A stretch of 64,000 bases of DNA. Origin: Elusimicrobiota bacterium (GTDB taxonomy: Bacteria; Elusimicrobiota; Elusimicrobia; FEN-1173). The stretch lies in contig JADJZR010000014.1 in NCBI GenBank assembly GCA_016715645.1, positions 46,609 through 110,608 on the forward strand, written 5' to 3'. A program made the translations under genes and the position numbers. Of this stretch, positions 8,556 through 18,224 are shown one piece after another. A model generated the notes under the pieces. That model was given only the letters and a program-made list of their open reading frames with translations. It made no database searches and had not been told where the DNA came from. How positions within the stretch are numbered: the first letter of the stretch is position 1; each line of letters opens with the position of its first letter.

Positions 8556-11500
8556 TCATTTTACCCAATGGCGGTAATAGTCTTGAACGGCCGGTTGCTG
8601 ATCGGGAGGAACCGGCTCTTTCATTGCGTCGATGATGTCTTGGCGAAACGTTCCGGGAGAACGAAAATCTTCTTTTTTCGGAAGCGAAACAGGCCCGCCA
8701 ACCCGTTGCCCTTTGATACGAATTGACCGCTTTTTTAATCGTCCCCGACCGCCTTTCAACGATGGGGACCTTCTGTTGCTTAAGGCTTCGTTTAATTTGG
8801 ATTCCGCATTCCGTAAATGGTCGAGTGCCGTCGTTTGATACTCCGCCGCCGGTTCCGGATCGGACCGAACCAGATGTTCTCCGGCCAGGCCCATGGCCTC
8901 CACCGCATCGTCTAAAAATCGAGCGGCCCGCGGCGAAATCACTCCACTTTCGAAGGCCGATGCTCTCAAGTCGTCCGATGTCCGGCGGGTATCGCCGGCC
9001 AGCGTGCCCTGTTCCTTTGATTGGCTCGACAAAGAAACTTTTTCTTGGTCCGATATCGAAATTTCCTTTTGCCCCAACTCATCGCCAATCCTTTTTGATT
9101 CGGCCGCGATTTCCGAATAAACCAGGTCGGTTTCTTTAGGATCTCCCGCGGCATTGGCGGCGGCCAGATCGTACACCCGCAAGAGCGCTTTGTAGGTGGA
9201 CGCGCCATCACCCGCCCGCAACGCCCGTTGGATATCGGACACTGCCATTCTCAGAAAGGGGTTATCCCTCCCGTCCATTTCGGATTGCCACCGAGTCACC
9301 GCCGTTCTCAAAGAATTCAACGCTTCCTGTTGACGCATTCCTCGGCGCGACCGAACTGTATCGACCACCGCCATCGTTCCACTCTGAAGATGTTCCTGCC
9401 GATCCGCCAACCGCTTCACCGTTTCAAGGGCCATGCGAATTGTTTCGTCGTCTTGGTCGTCATCACCCCCGCTTTGCAACCCATCGCCCCCCGCCCCCGA
9501 CTGAGCCAACTGGCGTTCAATTTCCTTGAGCTCGTCCAACGCCTCTTTCGCTGCCGAAAGGGCGTCGGCGCCGTCGGATCGATCCAGCGCCGCGCCCAAT
9601 CGTTCCAGCGCATCGGACACCCTGTCAAACCGCAGCGTTTCTTTTCGGTAGCCTCTTTCACTCTCTTCATGCGCGGATTGCAGTTTCTCCAGTTTTTCTT
9701 GGATTCGTTTAACGGCGGCTTCCAAGGCCTGAACTGTTTTTTGAAACTGTTCCCGTTGGTCTCGGCTTAACGCATCAACGCTCGATAAGGACTGGACCAA
9801 ATGTTCGGCCCTGATCTTAAGGTCTCCGTGATCACGCACAAGGCCTCGTGTTTGTTGTTCACGCAGAGAAGCCTCCCCGATCCTTTGCATTGCCTCCAGA
9901 CGGGAAACCAACTGGTTCATGGCCTTTTCGGCCTTGGTTTTGTCCGCGGCGCTGAGAGCACGGTCGGTTTCCGGAACATCATACTGAGCCACGTCGCCGA
10001 GCCCTTCGGCCAGCGTGTGATAATCCATCAGCGTGTCAGGGTCGACGCTCTCAGAGTTTTCCATGCGGTCCAACAGTTCTTCCAGGCGTTGAATATCCGA
10101 TGAGAGCCGTCGAGCCATCTGACGTTGTTCCGTCAACAACGAGGACCAGTTGGGAGTGGATACCGCCAGGCCTTCCGGGTTTGTTGGCCCGCGAAGATCC
10201 GCCAAAACAGCGCGCTGTTCATTCACCCGTTCGAGAAGAGACCGCTGAAAGTCAGCCAATTCGTCCTGCAATTTGAGTTGATCCAACCGTGAGTCCAGCA
10301 CGTTCACAGACCGCGTCAGCGTCTGGCCGCGCCCCGGAGGGACGCACCAATCCTGAGCTTCCAAATAGAAATCGACTCGATCCCCATGGTTTAATAGGAA
10401 TGGCGCCAAATCCCAGGGGCGTTCAACCCACTTGTCCAAAGTCCCCCGGGTCAATTCTTCCCATCTGTTCCGACGCCACGAGCCTTCGTTGATCCGCCAA
10501 ACAAAATCCAACCAGCGCAATCCCGTGTCATCGCTGACCTCAACTGTGATCTGTATTTGGTCTTGAACATCGGCATTAACGTTTTCCGATGGCCCCAACA
10601 TTGTCACCGTGGGGGGCTGATCCACATCGACGTCAACAACAAGTTCCGCGACGGCGGTTTCGGCCTCTCGATCCCGAACAGCCCATAACTGCCGACGAAA
10701 CGATCGATCAATTCTTTCTTCCCAAGTCCATTCCCCGCCGGCTTTTTTCAAGGGGGGGCCCTCTGAAAGACGGGGCAGGCTGCCGGCTGGGTTTAACGTT
10801 AATCGCCATTGAACAAAACTACCGGCCCACACTTTAATCGACAAAAGATCGTGGATGGTTTCGGTTTTTTTACCCATGTAAGGAGGAGGAGTCACCTGGG
10901 CCGTCAACCGTACCAAATGGGGCGGATCGAAGGGGGTTAGCTTGAATGACCTCGTTTGAAAAAGGCCTTCGCGAACACGGTAAGATAAAGGGTCTCGCAA
11001 CGAAGTCAAGATTGCGCCATATCGTCCGTCGGGACTCAACGCCAGCGGTCGATTCTCCCATTGGCCGCCAAGGCCCTTAACCTCCAATTGGGGTGTTCGC
11101 GCATTCTCCCGAAAGGAACGGACTTGGATCAACACATCGGCCCCCCGGGCAAACCTGGCGTTGCCCGGTACCACCTCCAAATCCCGACGCGGCGATAGTC
11201 CCCCTGCCAAAAAGGCCGCTCCCCACAATCCCACCCCGCCGATCAATAAAGCGTAGTCCCATCCCCAACGGGGTTCCCACATCCGGCGAATCCATGCCAC
11301 GGGAAAAATTGATTGGGCTTGATCCAGCGCGCGCTCATGAAAAATCGATTTAGTTTCACTTTCAGCCAGCTGGTATGCGGTGTGAAACACGTCCGTTGGA
11401 TTCACCCCCCATTTTACCGCCAGGGTTTCCCAACCAGCCGTTCGAGCCGCGGACCATAAGTTTTTGGCCAGAAGAAACAAGACCAAAACGAACACGCAGG

Positions 11501-11663
11501 CGGTTACCACATATTCTCCGCCCAGAGATGTCCACCTGAAAAACAGGGTCACCGCCAAAACAGCCACCGCGCCAATTCCCACCCATCGGGCCGCCACCGG
11601 GGCCAGAGCTAAAACCATCGCCGCATACCGGACACGTAAAAGAAACGGATTGAACGAGCTCAT
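8556..11663 (-). CDS. DUF4175-like large membrane protein with long coiled coil
   Basis: I place the start at the ATG that overlaps the upstream stop (ATGA, 11660-11663), giving 1,035 residues. Longer upstream reading is only the shadow of the neighbour. Two to three hydrophobic helices occupy the first ~75 residues and one more lies near residue 160. A region with beta-rich immunoglobulin-like character follows. From roughly residue 490 to 980 the sequence is charged and heptad-rich (repeated LRxxxxRLxxL patterns), indicating extended coiled coil. The layout matches DUF4175-type proteins, which accompany MoxR/BatA operons in several phyla. Biochemical role unknown. A scaffold for the neighbouring von Willebrand A proteins is my inference. 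Confidence 0.6.
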   Translation of the reverse strand: MSSFNPFLLRVRYAAMVLALAPVAARWVGIGAVAVLAVTLFFRWTSLGGEYVVTACVFVLVLFLLAKNLWSAARTAGWETLAVKWGVNPTDVFHTAYQLAESETKSIFHERALDQAQSIFPVAWIRRMWEPRWGWDYALLIGGVGLWGAAFLAGGLSPRRDLEVVPGNARFARGADVLIQVRSFRENARTPQLEVKGLGGQWENRPLALSPDGRYGAILTSLRDPLSYRVREGLFQTRSFKLTPFDPPHLVRLTAQVTPPPYMGKKTETIHDLLSIKVWAGSFVQWRLTLNPAGSLPRLSEGPPLKKAGGEWTWEERIDRSFRRQLWAVRDREAETAVAELVVDVDVDQPPTVTMLGPSENVNADVQDQIQITVEVSDDTGLRWLDFVWRINEGSWRRNRWEELTRGTLDKWVERPWDLAPFLLNHGDRVDFYLEAQDWCVPPGRGQTLTRSVNVLDSRLDQLKLQDELADFQRSLLERVNEQRAVLADLRGPTNPEGLAVSTPNWSSLLTEQRQMARRLSSDIQRLEELLDRMENSESVDPDTLMDYHTLAEGLGDVAQYDVPETDRALSAADKTKAEKAMNQLVSRLEAMQRIGEASLREQQTRGLVRDHGDLKIRAEHLVQSLSSVDALSRDQREQFQKTVQALEAAVKRIQEKLEKLQSAHEESERGYRKETLRFDRVSDALERLGAALDRSDGADALSAAKEALDELKEIERQLAQSGAGGDGLQSGGDDDQDDETIRMALETVKRLADRQEHLQSGTMAVVDTVRSRRGMRQQEALNSLRTAVTRWQSEMDGRDNPFLRMAVSDIQRALRAGDGASTYKALLRVYDLAAANAAGDPKETDLVYSEIAAESKRIGDELGQKEISISDQEKVSLSSQSKEQGTLAGDTRRTSDDLRASAFESGVISPRAARFLDDAVEAMGLAGEHLVRSDPEPAAEYQTTALDHLRNAESKLNEALSNRRSPSLKGGRGRLKKRSIRIKGQRVGGPVSLPKKEDFRSPGTFRQDIIDAMKEPVPPDQQPAVQDYYRHWVK

Positions 11664-13612
11664 ACGAGCCCCCGGCGACGGCGCCACACCCATTCCGCCA
11701 CAAGCGCAATCAGGCCCGGCAAAAGGAAGAGTGTTGATAAAGAGGACGTTGAGACGTTTTTTCTCATCTGTCGGTTCCATCTTGACCAAACCCAACGGTT
11801 AAAATCCGCCGCGGACACAAACTCTCCGCCCGAGGTCCGGGCCCGATCGGCCAAACGAGCCGGATCCGGCCGCAAATCGATCTGCTCGTCCCATCCTGAA
11901 GAAATGTCCCCCCAAAAGTGATCAGCTTCGGATTTTTCCACCCACACACTGAATTCGTAGGGACCGGGAGCGGGCGGAGTGAATGAACCAACGTATCGAC
12001 CTGGCCGATCCCCCGCACGAATCGGCACAGAAACCCGACTCCCCCCCAGGGCGCGCGCGTAAAGGCGCAGTGAGGGCCTTCCTTTGACGGGAACATGAAC
12101 GGTTAGGAGAACCGTTTCTCCCGCTGACAATACGCCGGTGGGTCGATCCATTCGAACGGTTCCAGCTCCGGGTGAAGAGGCGAGCCAACGAATCACATTT
12201 TCCCAAAACCGCTGATAATCGCCGGGCCCCTCCCCTCGGCGTCCTCCTTCCATCGCCCATCGCCAACTGGTTCGGTTGGCCAAACCAAGGGACCGACCGC
12301 GATCCAAAGAGAGTTCGGCTAAAACAGGTCGACCGCCCGGTTCGGTCGCCAAAATACGGGCGCCGGGTTTAAGTTTTTCCGGGAAGAAACCGGACCCTTC
12401 CAAAACGCCCATTCGATCCCACCGATTCTCCTTGGCGTCCCCCAATGACAGGAGGGGGTGACTCCCATCGTTGGCAATGAGCGTAAACCGCTCCGGACCG
12501 GAAACGGTGCTTTCCCCCATCCAGGGCGACAAGGGCAGAGGAGAAGGGGGGTCTTCAACAAACAAGACTCCTCCTCCCCGGCGAACCCACTCCTCCAAAG
12601 CCCCCATAAAAGAAGTGCCTAACGCAAACCTTAATGCGGTCCAATCCTCTAAGATCACAGCCGAAAACGTGGGAAGTTGGGCCACTAACTCCTGGGAGGT
12701 TGGAAATGGAATGAGCGACAAATCCCGATCACCGTAACCCAAAGCGTCTTCGGGGTCACGAAGGACCACAAATGACACCAGTTCCACCGCCGGGTCATTT
12801 TTCAGTTGCGCCCTTAAAAAATTAGTGTGAGCCCCGGGGCGCCCAGATATATAAAGGGTCCGCACTCGGTCTCGTTGCACATCCACAACAAACCGACGGA
12901 TGTTGTTGCCCAGACGCGTTTCGCCCGCAGCCGGATCGATACGGATCTCTCCCGATACCCCGCCCTCCCGGGCGGGTGTCCATTGAAACGACACGGGTGC
13001 GGCCCCATCGGACACCTCGACGACCCGACCATCGACACGACGCCCCCCCACGAACAGGGAAACGGAAGCGGTGCGAACCGGCCCCCGAGCGATCAGTCTT
13101 GCGGAAACGGTCGCCGGCGCGCCCGAAAAGGCCACGGGAGGACTTTGAATTGATTCCACCGCCAGATCCGCCGCGGTTTCCTCACTGCCCACTCCGACCA
13201 CAAAAAGGGGAACCCCCAGTCCATCGGCGTTATCGGACCATTTTCCGTCGGAAAACAAGAGGACGGCATCGGGCGGGTTCGACCCAAGCGCTTGCATCAA
13301 CACCCGTCCTGAACAACCGGGTTTAATCGGGCGAACAGTGTCCAGTGTCAAGTCGTCCGCCTTTTCCCAATCTAGACCGAGCAGATAGTGGGGGATCTGT
13401 TGGTTCCTGGATTGGACTTTTTTCCAGGCTGACCGGGCCCGAGCCCATCGGGAAACGGGCCCGTCAGGTTCCCCCATGCTGGCGGACGCGTCCCACACCA
13501 CGGCCCACGACACGGTCCGGCCCCGGCCCGGGAACGGGACACCCATTAATAATATCCCCAGGGCGATCAGCCCCAACGTGACACCTCGAACAATCCACGA
13601 AGTCTTTGTCAT
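11660..13612 (-). CDS. Membrane protein with von Willebrand A domain (MIDAS)
   Basis: The 650-residue product has an N-terminal helix (10-27) and a metal-ion adhesion motif DASAS (D41-x-S43-x-S45), with LLFSDG further along. A second region (around VVLRDPEDALGYGDRDLSLI to RRGGGVLFVEDPP) looks like the GATase1-like fold commonly paired with BatA-type proteins. Another beta-sandwich region and a C-terminal transmembrane helix with basic end (WRRRRG) follow. Both neighbours overlap by 4 bases, so the proteins are probably made in fixed ratio as one complex. This is a second, divergent copy of the architecture seen in 14349-16319. Confidence 0.7.
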   Translation of the reverse strand: MTKTSWIVRGVTLGLIALGILLMGVPFPGRGRTVSWAVVWDASASMGEPDGPVSRWARARSAWKKVQSRNQQIPHYLLGLDWEKADDLTLDTVRPIKPGCSGRVLMQALGSNPPDAVLLFSDGKWSDNADGLGVPLFVVGVGSEETAADLAVESIQSPPVAFSGAPATVSARLIARGPVRTASVSLFVGGRRVDGRVVEVSDGAAPVSFQWTPAREGGVSGEIRIDPAAGETRLGNNIRRFVVDVQRDRVRTLYISGRPGAHTNFLRAQLKNDPAVELVSFVVLRDPEDALGYGDRDLSLIPFPTSQELVAQLPTFSAVILEDWTALRFALGTSFMGALEEWVRRGGGVLFVEDPPSPLPLSPWMGESTVSGPERFTLIANDGSHPLLSLGDAKENRWDRMGVLEGSGFFPEKLKPGARILATEPGGRPVLAELSLDRGRSLGLANRTSWRWAMEGGRRGEGPGDYQRFWENVIRWLASSPGAGTVRMDRPTGVLSAGETVLLTVHVPVKGRPSLRLYARALGGSRVSVPIRAGDRPGRYVGSFTPPAPGPYEFSVWVEKSEADHFWGDISSGWDEQIDLRPDPARLADRARTSGGEFVSAADFNRWVWSRWNRQMRKNVSTSSLSTLFLLPGLIALVAEWVWRRRRGLV

Positions 13613-14352
13613 TTTGTTTGCATGCGTTGAACTTTCCGTTCAATGAACGGTTGATGAACCGCATCTGTTTTATAGGTTCCGGTGACGCTAAAAACAACGA
13701 TATTGACCCACTGACGCAGACTCTTCTCACGCTGGGCTTCGCCGCCCGGGACACAGGGCAGTAATGGATCCCCTTTCCGATCCCGTGCAAGAGCGCCCAT
13801 GAGGTCGTTGGCGCACCACACAGCCACCAGCCGATCCGCCAGCCAAAGCCCCTGGAGGTCACCATCGGCTCGTTTTCGGCCGGCGGCGCCCTGGGTCAGA
13901 AAAAAGGCCCGATGGAGGGCGTGATCCGCAGGGATCGGACGCCAGCGGCTTCCCGGAAACAACGTGTCGGGCAAACGGCGAACGGATCTGGAAAACGCCG
14001 ACTCCAAGGACGCCTGAGCGTCATCGAAGAAAAAGAACCCGCCCGCCGAAAGATATCGGCGGGCGATCTCCAAATCATTCTCCGATAAATTAACCGGACC
14101 TTGACCGCCGACCACCAGAAAAGGGGATTCAAAAATCGCCGGATCTTCAAGCCGCACCACGCGTCGCCGGGGGTCGGGGTCCAGCCGGGTCAGATTCCGC
14201 AAAGTCAGGACGTTCCCTTCCCAAAAATCGGGGTATGGATCCCACCGGCCCGGCCGTTCGAGCTGGGCAAACACAAATCGGTCCGCTTCCGCCGCCTGTA
14301 ACGCCAGACACCCCCCCACTAATCCGAACAAGAGAGCCGTTGTTTTTTTCAC
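13609..14352 (-). CDS. DUF4159 family periplasmic protein
   Basis: The GTG at 14350-14352 overlaps the upstream stop (GTGA) and starts a clear signal peptide (VKKTTALLFGLVGGCLALQAA), so I use it rather than the longer open frame. The mature part (about 225 residues) fits DUF4159: FVFAQLERPGRWDPYPDFWEG at the start, then ESPFLVVGGQGPVNLSEND and AGGFFFFDDAQAS. These are the GATase1-like strand and turn features of that family, which occurs almost always in MoxR/BatA gene clusters. Molecular function unknown. Confidence 0.75.
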   Translation of the reverse strand: MKKTTALLFGLVGGCLALQAAEADRFVFAQLERPGRWDPYPDFWEGNVLTLRNLTRLDPDPRRRVVRLEDPAIFESPFLVVGGQGPVNLSENDLEIARRYLSAGGFFFFDDAQASLESAFSRSVRRLPDTLFPGSRWRPIPADHALHRAFFLTQGAAGRKRADGDLQGLWLADRLVAVWCANDLMGALARDRKGDPLLPCVPGGEAQREKSLRQWVNIVVFSVTGTYKTDAVHQPFIERKVQRMQTK

Positions 14353-16319
14353 GAACGTCTCCTTCGAAACAGGACCAAGAACACCGTCTCCAACGCCGCC
14401 AAGACCAAGATGATTTTCGCCAACAGGGGCGTCAGGTCCCATCCCCTCAACACGTTCAAGAGTTTCGTCGGTTGGGCCCCCTCCGCGGACAACAGCCGTC
14501 CCGGAACAGGTCCCAACCCCGAGGTGAATTCCGATAGGGTCAGACGAATGGGATTGCCTTCGTGATCCCCTCTCACGTTCACCGCAAATCGATGTCCCGT
14601 AGTCCCCTGAATCTCATAAAAACCGGGGAGATCGGTTTCGGCGTAATGCCAACGCCCCTTCTCCCAGGAGAACGTCCCTCTTTTTCCATCCGGCCGAATC
14701 AACGAAAGAGGTTGGTCCTCCGGCCCCGCCTGTTCGAGAGTATCGCCAACAAAGAAAGCGGGCATCGTCTTGTCCTTATTATTTTCCGACAACCAATGGA
14801 TCAGTTCGTTGACCATAATTGGATAGGCCGCCCGTGCGGGAAACGACGTCCAATCACGGTCAATGCTGGTTCCCCAGAATGCCACTCGCCCCGCTCCCAC
14901 CGACCGAAGACTAAGCACAGGCTGACGGGTACGATTCGTTTCCAATACGACGAAAGAGTCAGGACGAAGAGAACCTGTCACCATCCTATCCAACGAGGTT
15001 GAGTTCCAAGAGAACCCCTTGAGCGAAGAAAGAAGGGGCCCTTCCACAAACCGCATGGTTTCGTCCGTGTCCACGACATCAAAGGATCCCAGTGGCAAGA
15101 GGTCACCAAGTGTCCGCCACCCGCCGCGGTCCCCCGCCGTGACCCAAACCCCTCCTCCATTTTGAACAAAGGTTGTTAAAGCCATCACAAGATCCCCGGA
15201 AAGGGGGGGCGGATTAAAAAGGAGGACAACCGAATAGGCAGGTTTTTCTTCCCCGCCCCCTAGGACCGAAAGAAGGTTGTCGGGAGACGAATTTCCCACT
15301 GCCAACGCGTCCGTGCGTAACCGGTTCAACACCGGTCGAACAAAGTATGTTTCGTCCCCCACCGGGGAAAGGCTGGGTGCGCCGTTAACCACCAACACCG
15401 CCCCCGAACGTGTTTCGGGCGGGGCGTAGTACCACCGGTCGTCCGTAGGTAGAGAATCGTTGTCCAGCATAATTTCGGTTGGCCCTTTGACAAAGGGAAT
15501 GGCCGCTACACCCGTTTCGCCGTCCCAAGCCACAATACCCCTAGCCGAAAAGCGGCCTTTTTGAGCCACCGACCACGTCCGACTTGAGGAGGACCCCCAA
15601 CGATGAGCCTTGACGCGCAAAGGAAAACCCGGCAAAGACGGTTCCAGGCCCGTTATGGCGCCGTTAGGGAAAGGATCGGTTACTTGAACAGCCACGATAA
15701 AAAAATTCTCATCGTTCTCGGTCAAACGAACCGGCCCCCCGTGAGCCGCCATATCCGACAACACGACCACCGTTCCACTGCGCCCCAACAAAGAACGGGC
15801 TTGGTCTAAACCCACGGAATAACGGGTGGTGCGATGCGTAGGCTCCACGGACTGGAGCGTGGTTAAAAGGGACCGAACGTCTTGGGTCACTGGAACAGAC
15901 CGTTCCACCCGGTCGGAAAAAACAACCAGTCCCCATGTATCCTCGTCTCGACGGGACTCCAATAATAGTCGGGCCAGCGACCGAGCTCGATCAAACGCCG
16001 ATTGGCCGTATTGTGCGGCGCGCATGGAATAAGATGCATCCAAAAGCACCACACCCCGCCTCCCCGTAGACCCCAAGGCGCCTTGAAAAACCGGGCGCGC
16101 CAAAGAAATGATAATCATCGCGATCAACGCTGTTCGAACGATCAGCAACAGCCATCGACGCAATTGGGCCGGCAAAAAATGATCCCGGAGCGATTCGCGC
16201 AACACGTCCACATTTGAAAAGAGTGTGAGAGGAGCCCGCCGTCGACCCCAAAAATGAAGGACGAGCGGGAGAGCCGCTAAGGGAAGTCCCCACAAAAATA
16301 AAGGGCGAATAAAGTTCAT
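14349..16319 (-). CDS. BatA-type aerotolerance protein, von Willebrand A domain
   Basis: The 656-residue protein begins with the BatA N-terminal membrane domain (FLWGLPLAALPLVLHFWGRRR, then a second helix at about 59-78). It continues into a von Willebrand A domain with MIDAS D94-A-S96-Y-S98. A GATase1-like segment follows (NGGGVWVTAGDRGGW), and a last helix with a basic tail lies at the C-terminus. BatA/CoxE-like proteins work with MoxR ATPases as chaperones or in envelope stress. DUF58 and moxR lie immediately upstream, and DUF4159 overlaps downstream. Confidence 0.8.
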   Translation of the reverse strand: MNFIRPLFLWGLPLAALPLVLHFWGRRRAPLTLFSNVDVLRESLRDHFLPAQLRRWLLLIVRTALIAMIIISLARPVFQGALGSTGRRGVVLLDASYSMRAAQYGQSAFDRARSLARLLLESRRDEDTWGLVVFSDRVERSVPVTQDVRSLLTTLQSVEPTHRTTRYSVGLDQARSLLGRSGTVVVLSDMAAHGGPVRLTENDENFFIVAVQVTDPFPNGAITGLEPSLPGFPLRVKAHRWGSSSSRTWSVAQKGRFSARGIVAWDGETGVAAIPFVKGPTEIMLDNDSLPTDDRWYYAPPETRSGAVLVVNGAPSLSPVGDETYFVRPVLNRLRTDALAVGNSSPDNLLSVLGGGEEKPAYSVVLLFNPPPLSGDLVMALTTFVQNGGGVWVTAGDRGGWRTLGDLLPLGSFDVVDTDETMRFVEGPLLSSLKGFSWNSTSLDRMVTGSLRPDSFVVLETNRTRQPVLSLRSVGAGRVAFWGTSIDRDWTSFPARAAYPIMVNELIHWLSENNKDKTMPAFFVGDTLEQAGPEDQPLSLIRPDGKRGTFSWEKGRWHYAETDLPGFYEIQGTTGHRFAVNVRGDHEGNPIRLTLSEFTSGLGPVPGRLLSAEGAQPTKLLNVLRGWDLTPLLAKIILVLAALETVFLVLFRRRRS

Positions 16320-16328
16320 GGGACCAAA

Positions 16329-17237
16329 TTATCTCCGTCCGGCACGCCGGCGTAAAAACGCCGACAACTCCGCGTCCACGGGCCGATCGGTACGGCAGAG
16401 ATGATAATCCACTGACAGTGCGGCCAACCCTCGTGTTAACGAAAGTTGCCTGTTCTCCATTTTGGATCGGTAAGCTTCATGAACAGTATCCAGATCAACG
16501 TTAAGAGAATCAGACGATTCCAAATCTTCGATTCGCCCGGCCCCTCCACCCAACGAAAGGTCCAGCTCCACCGGATCCAAAATTTGCAATGCGCAAACGT
16601 CACGCCACGCCGTCGTCAACAGGCGAAATCCGCCAAACACATCCTCCAGGGGCCCTAAAAAATCCGACACAACGATCACCGCCCCCCGGCCTCGGGCTCT
16701 TTGAACAAAAGATCCCAACGCATGAGCGAAAGAAGTTTTATGACCAATCGGAATATTCTGAAGGGAGAACAAAAAACGCGACCACATCTCGTCACCCCTT
16801 CGCGGGGGCTGATAGGACAGTAAAGTTTGCTCAAAAAAGCCCCACCCAAACGATTCCTGGCATCGCCTAAAGACGTGGGCCAACCCGGCGGACAGATGCA
16901 TGGCAAAATGGGATTTGGGGTTGCGATGGGCCCCGCTAAAGGTCATAGACCGGGAGACGTCAATCAGCAACACAGCGCGAAGGTGGGACTCTTCCCGTTC
17001 TTCCCGGACAGTCCAGCGGTCGGATCGGGCGTAAAACTTCCAATCGATACGACGGTGATCGTCACCGGGAGAATAAGCCCGTCGATCAACAAATTCTCCC
17101 GCTTGGCCCCGACGCGAACCGGTGTAACGCCCCGACGAGGGTCCCTCGGCCGATCCCCGCGGGAAAAAACGCGCCGGTCCCAGACGCGCCAACCAAGAAA
17201 GGTCGAGCGATTTCGATTCTCGCCCGAGCTCAGTCAC
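16329..17237 (-). CDS. DUF58 domain protein
   Basis: The 302-residue protein has the DUF58 signature RRIDWKFYARSDRWTVREEREE (about 62-84), preceded by GSRRGQAGEFVDRRAYSPGDD. A degenerate von Willebrand A core with D93-V-S95-R-S97 and VIVVSDFLGPLEDV follows. DUF58 proteins are the usual partners of MoxR ATPases. No membrane segment is seen, so it is probably cytoplasmic and couples MoxR to BatA. It sits 6 bases after moxR. Confidence 0.88.
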   Translation of the reverse strand: MTELGRESKSLDLSWLARLGPARFFPRGSAEGPSSGRYTGSRRGQAGEFVDRRAYSPGDDHRRIDWKFYARSDRWTVREEREESHLRAVLLIDVSRSMTFSGAHRNPKSHFAMHLSAGLAHVFRRCQESFGWGFFEQTLLSYQPPRRGDEMWSRFLFSLQNIPIGHKTSFAHALGSFVQRARGRGAVIVVSDFLGPLEDVFGGFRLLTTAWRDVCALQILDPVELDLSLGGGAGRIEDLESSDSLNVDLDTVHEAYRSKMENRQLSLTRGLAALSVDYHLCRTDRPVDAELSAFLRRRAGRR

Positions 17238-17243
17238 GACGAT

Positions 17244-18224
17244 CTAACTCCCTTCCTTTAAAAATTGTTGGATGAGTTCGTCGGGTCGACGCCCCTCAGC
17301 TTGGCCTCGAAACGAAACGATGAGCCGATGACGCAAAACCGGCGCCGCCAACGCGGCCACATCGTCCCACGACACCGTGAATCGGCCGTTAATGAGACAG
17401 CGAACTTTCGCTCCCAACAACAACGCTTGACCCGCCCGAGGACCCGCTCCCCATGCCAACATAGATCGGGGGCTCTCTTCCGCATCAAAAGATTGAGGGC
17501 GGGTTTGACGAACCAAGCGAAGTGTTTTTTCAACCACGCTGGGCGCGACGGGAACGCGGCGAATCAAATCCTGAAACTCGACAATTTTTTCAGCGGACAG
17601 AACCGGATTTAAATCCGGCCGAACCGGGCCCGTGGTATCCATGAGAATTTGGCGTTCTTCGGCTTCCGATGGGTAATCCATGTTGATTTGAAACAGAAAG
17701 CGGTCCAGTTGTGCTTCCGGTAAAGGATAGGTGCCCTCTTGTTCAATGGGATTTTGGGTGGCCATGACAAAGAACGGATCGGGTAGCGGAAACGTTTTTC
17801 CTAAAACCGTCACCGCCCGCTCTTGCATGGCCTGCAAAAGGGCGGCTTGAGTTTTCGGAGGAGTTCGGTTTATTTCGTCGGCCAACAACAAATGGGTAAA
17901 AACGGGACCCGGAGCAAACTGAAAGGTGCGTTGTCGGGTGGCGAGGTCCTCCTGCAACACGTCGGTGCCGGTGATGTCCGAAGGCATCAAGTCCGGGGTG
18001 AATTGAATTCGCTGAAATGTTAAATCCAACACACGGGCCATCGACGACACCAACAACGTTTTCGCTAAACCCGGAACGCCCACCAACAGGATGTGTCCCC
18101 GAGCGAATAACCCGATCAATAATTGTTCCACCACGGCTTCTTGGCCTACGATGGCTTTTCTCAGCTCGGCTCGAACACGAGAAACGGAAGCGATAAAATC
18201 ATCGATGCGGCTTGACTCGTTCAC
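17244..18224 (-). CDS. MoxR-family AAA ATPase
   Basis: The ATPase has Walker A GVPGLAKT, Walker B LLADEINRTPPKTQAALLQAMQE and sensor 1 FFVMATQNPIEQEGTYPLPEAQLDRF, all canonical for MoxR. The product is about 326 residues from the GTG at 18222-18224, which overlaps the VIT1 stop (GTGA). An ATG 15 bases upstream (18237-18239) is an alternative start. MoxR enzymes are hexameric chaperones that insert cofactors or remodel von Willebrand A proteins, here most likely the products of the following genes. Confidence 0.92.
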   Translation of the reverse strand: MNESSRIDDFIASVSRVRAELRKAIVGQEAVVEQLLIGLFARGHILLVGVPGLAKTLLVSSMARVLDLTFQRIQFTPDLMPSDITGTDVLQEDLATRQRTFQFAPGPVFTHLLLADEINRTPPKTQAALLQAMQERAVTVLGKTFPLPDPFFVMATQNPIEQEGTYPLPEAQLDRFLFQINMDYPSEAEERQILMDTTGPVRPDLNPVLSAEKIVEFQDLIRRVPVAPSVVEKTLRLVRQTRPQSFDAEESPRSMLAWGAGPRAGQALLLGAKVRCLINGRFTVSWDDVAALAAPVLRHRLIVSFRGQAEGRRPDELIQQFLKEGS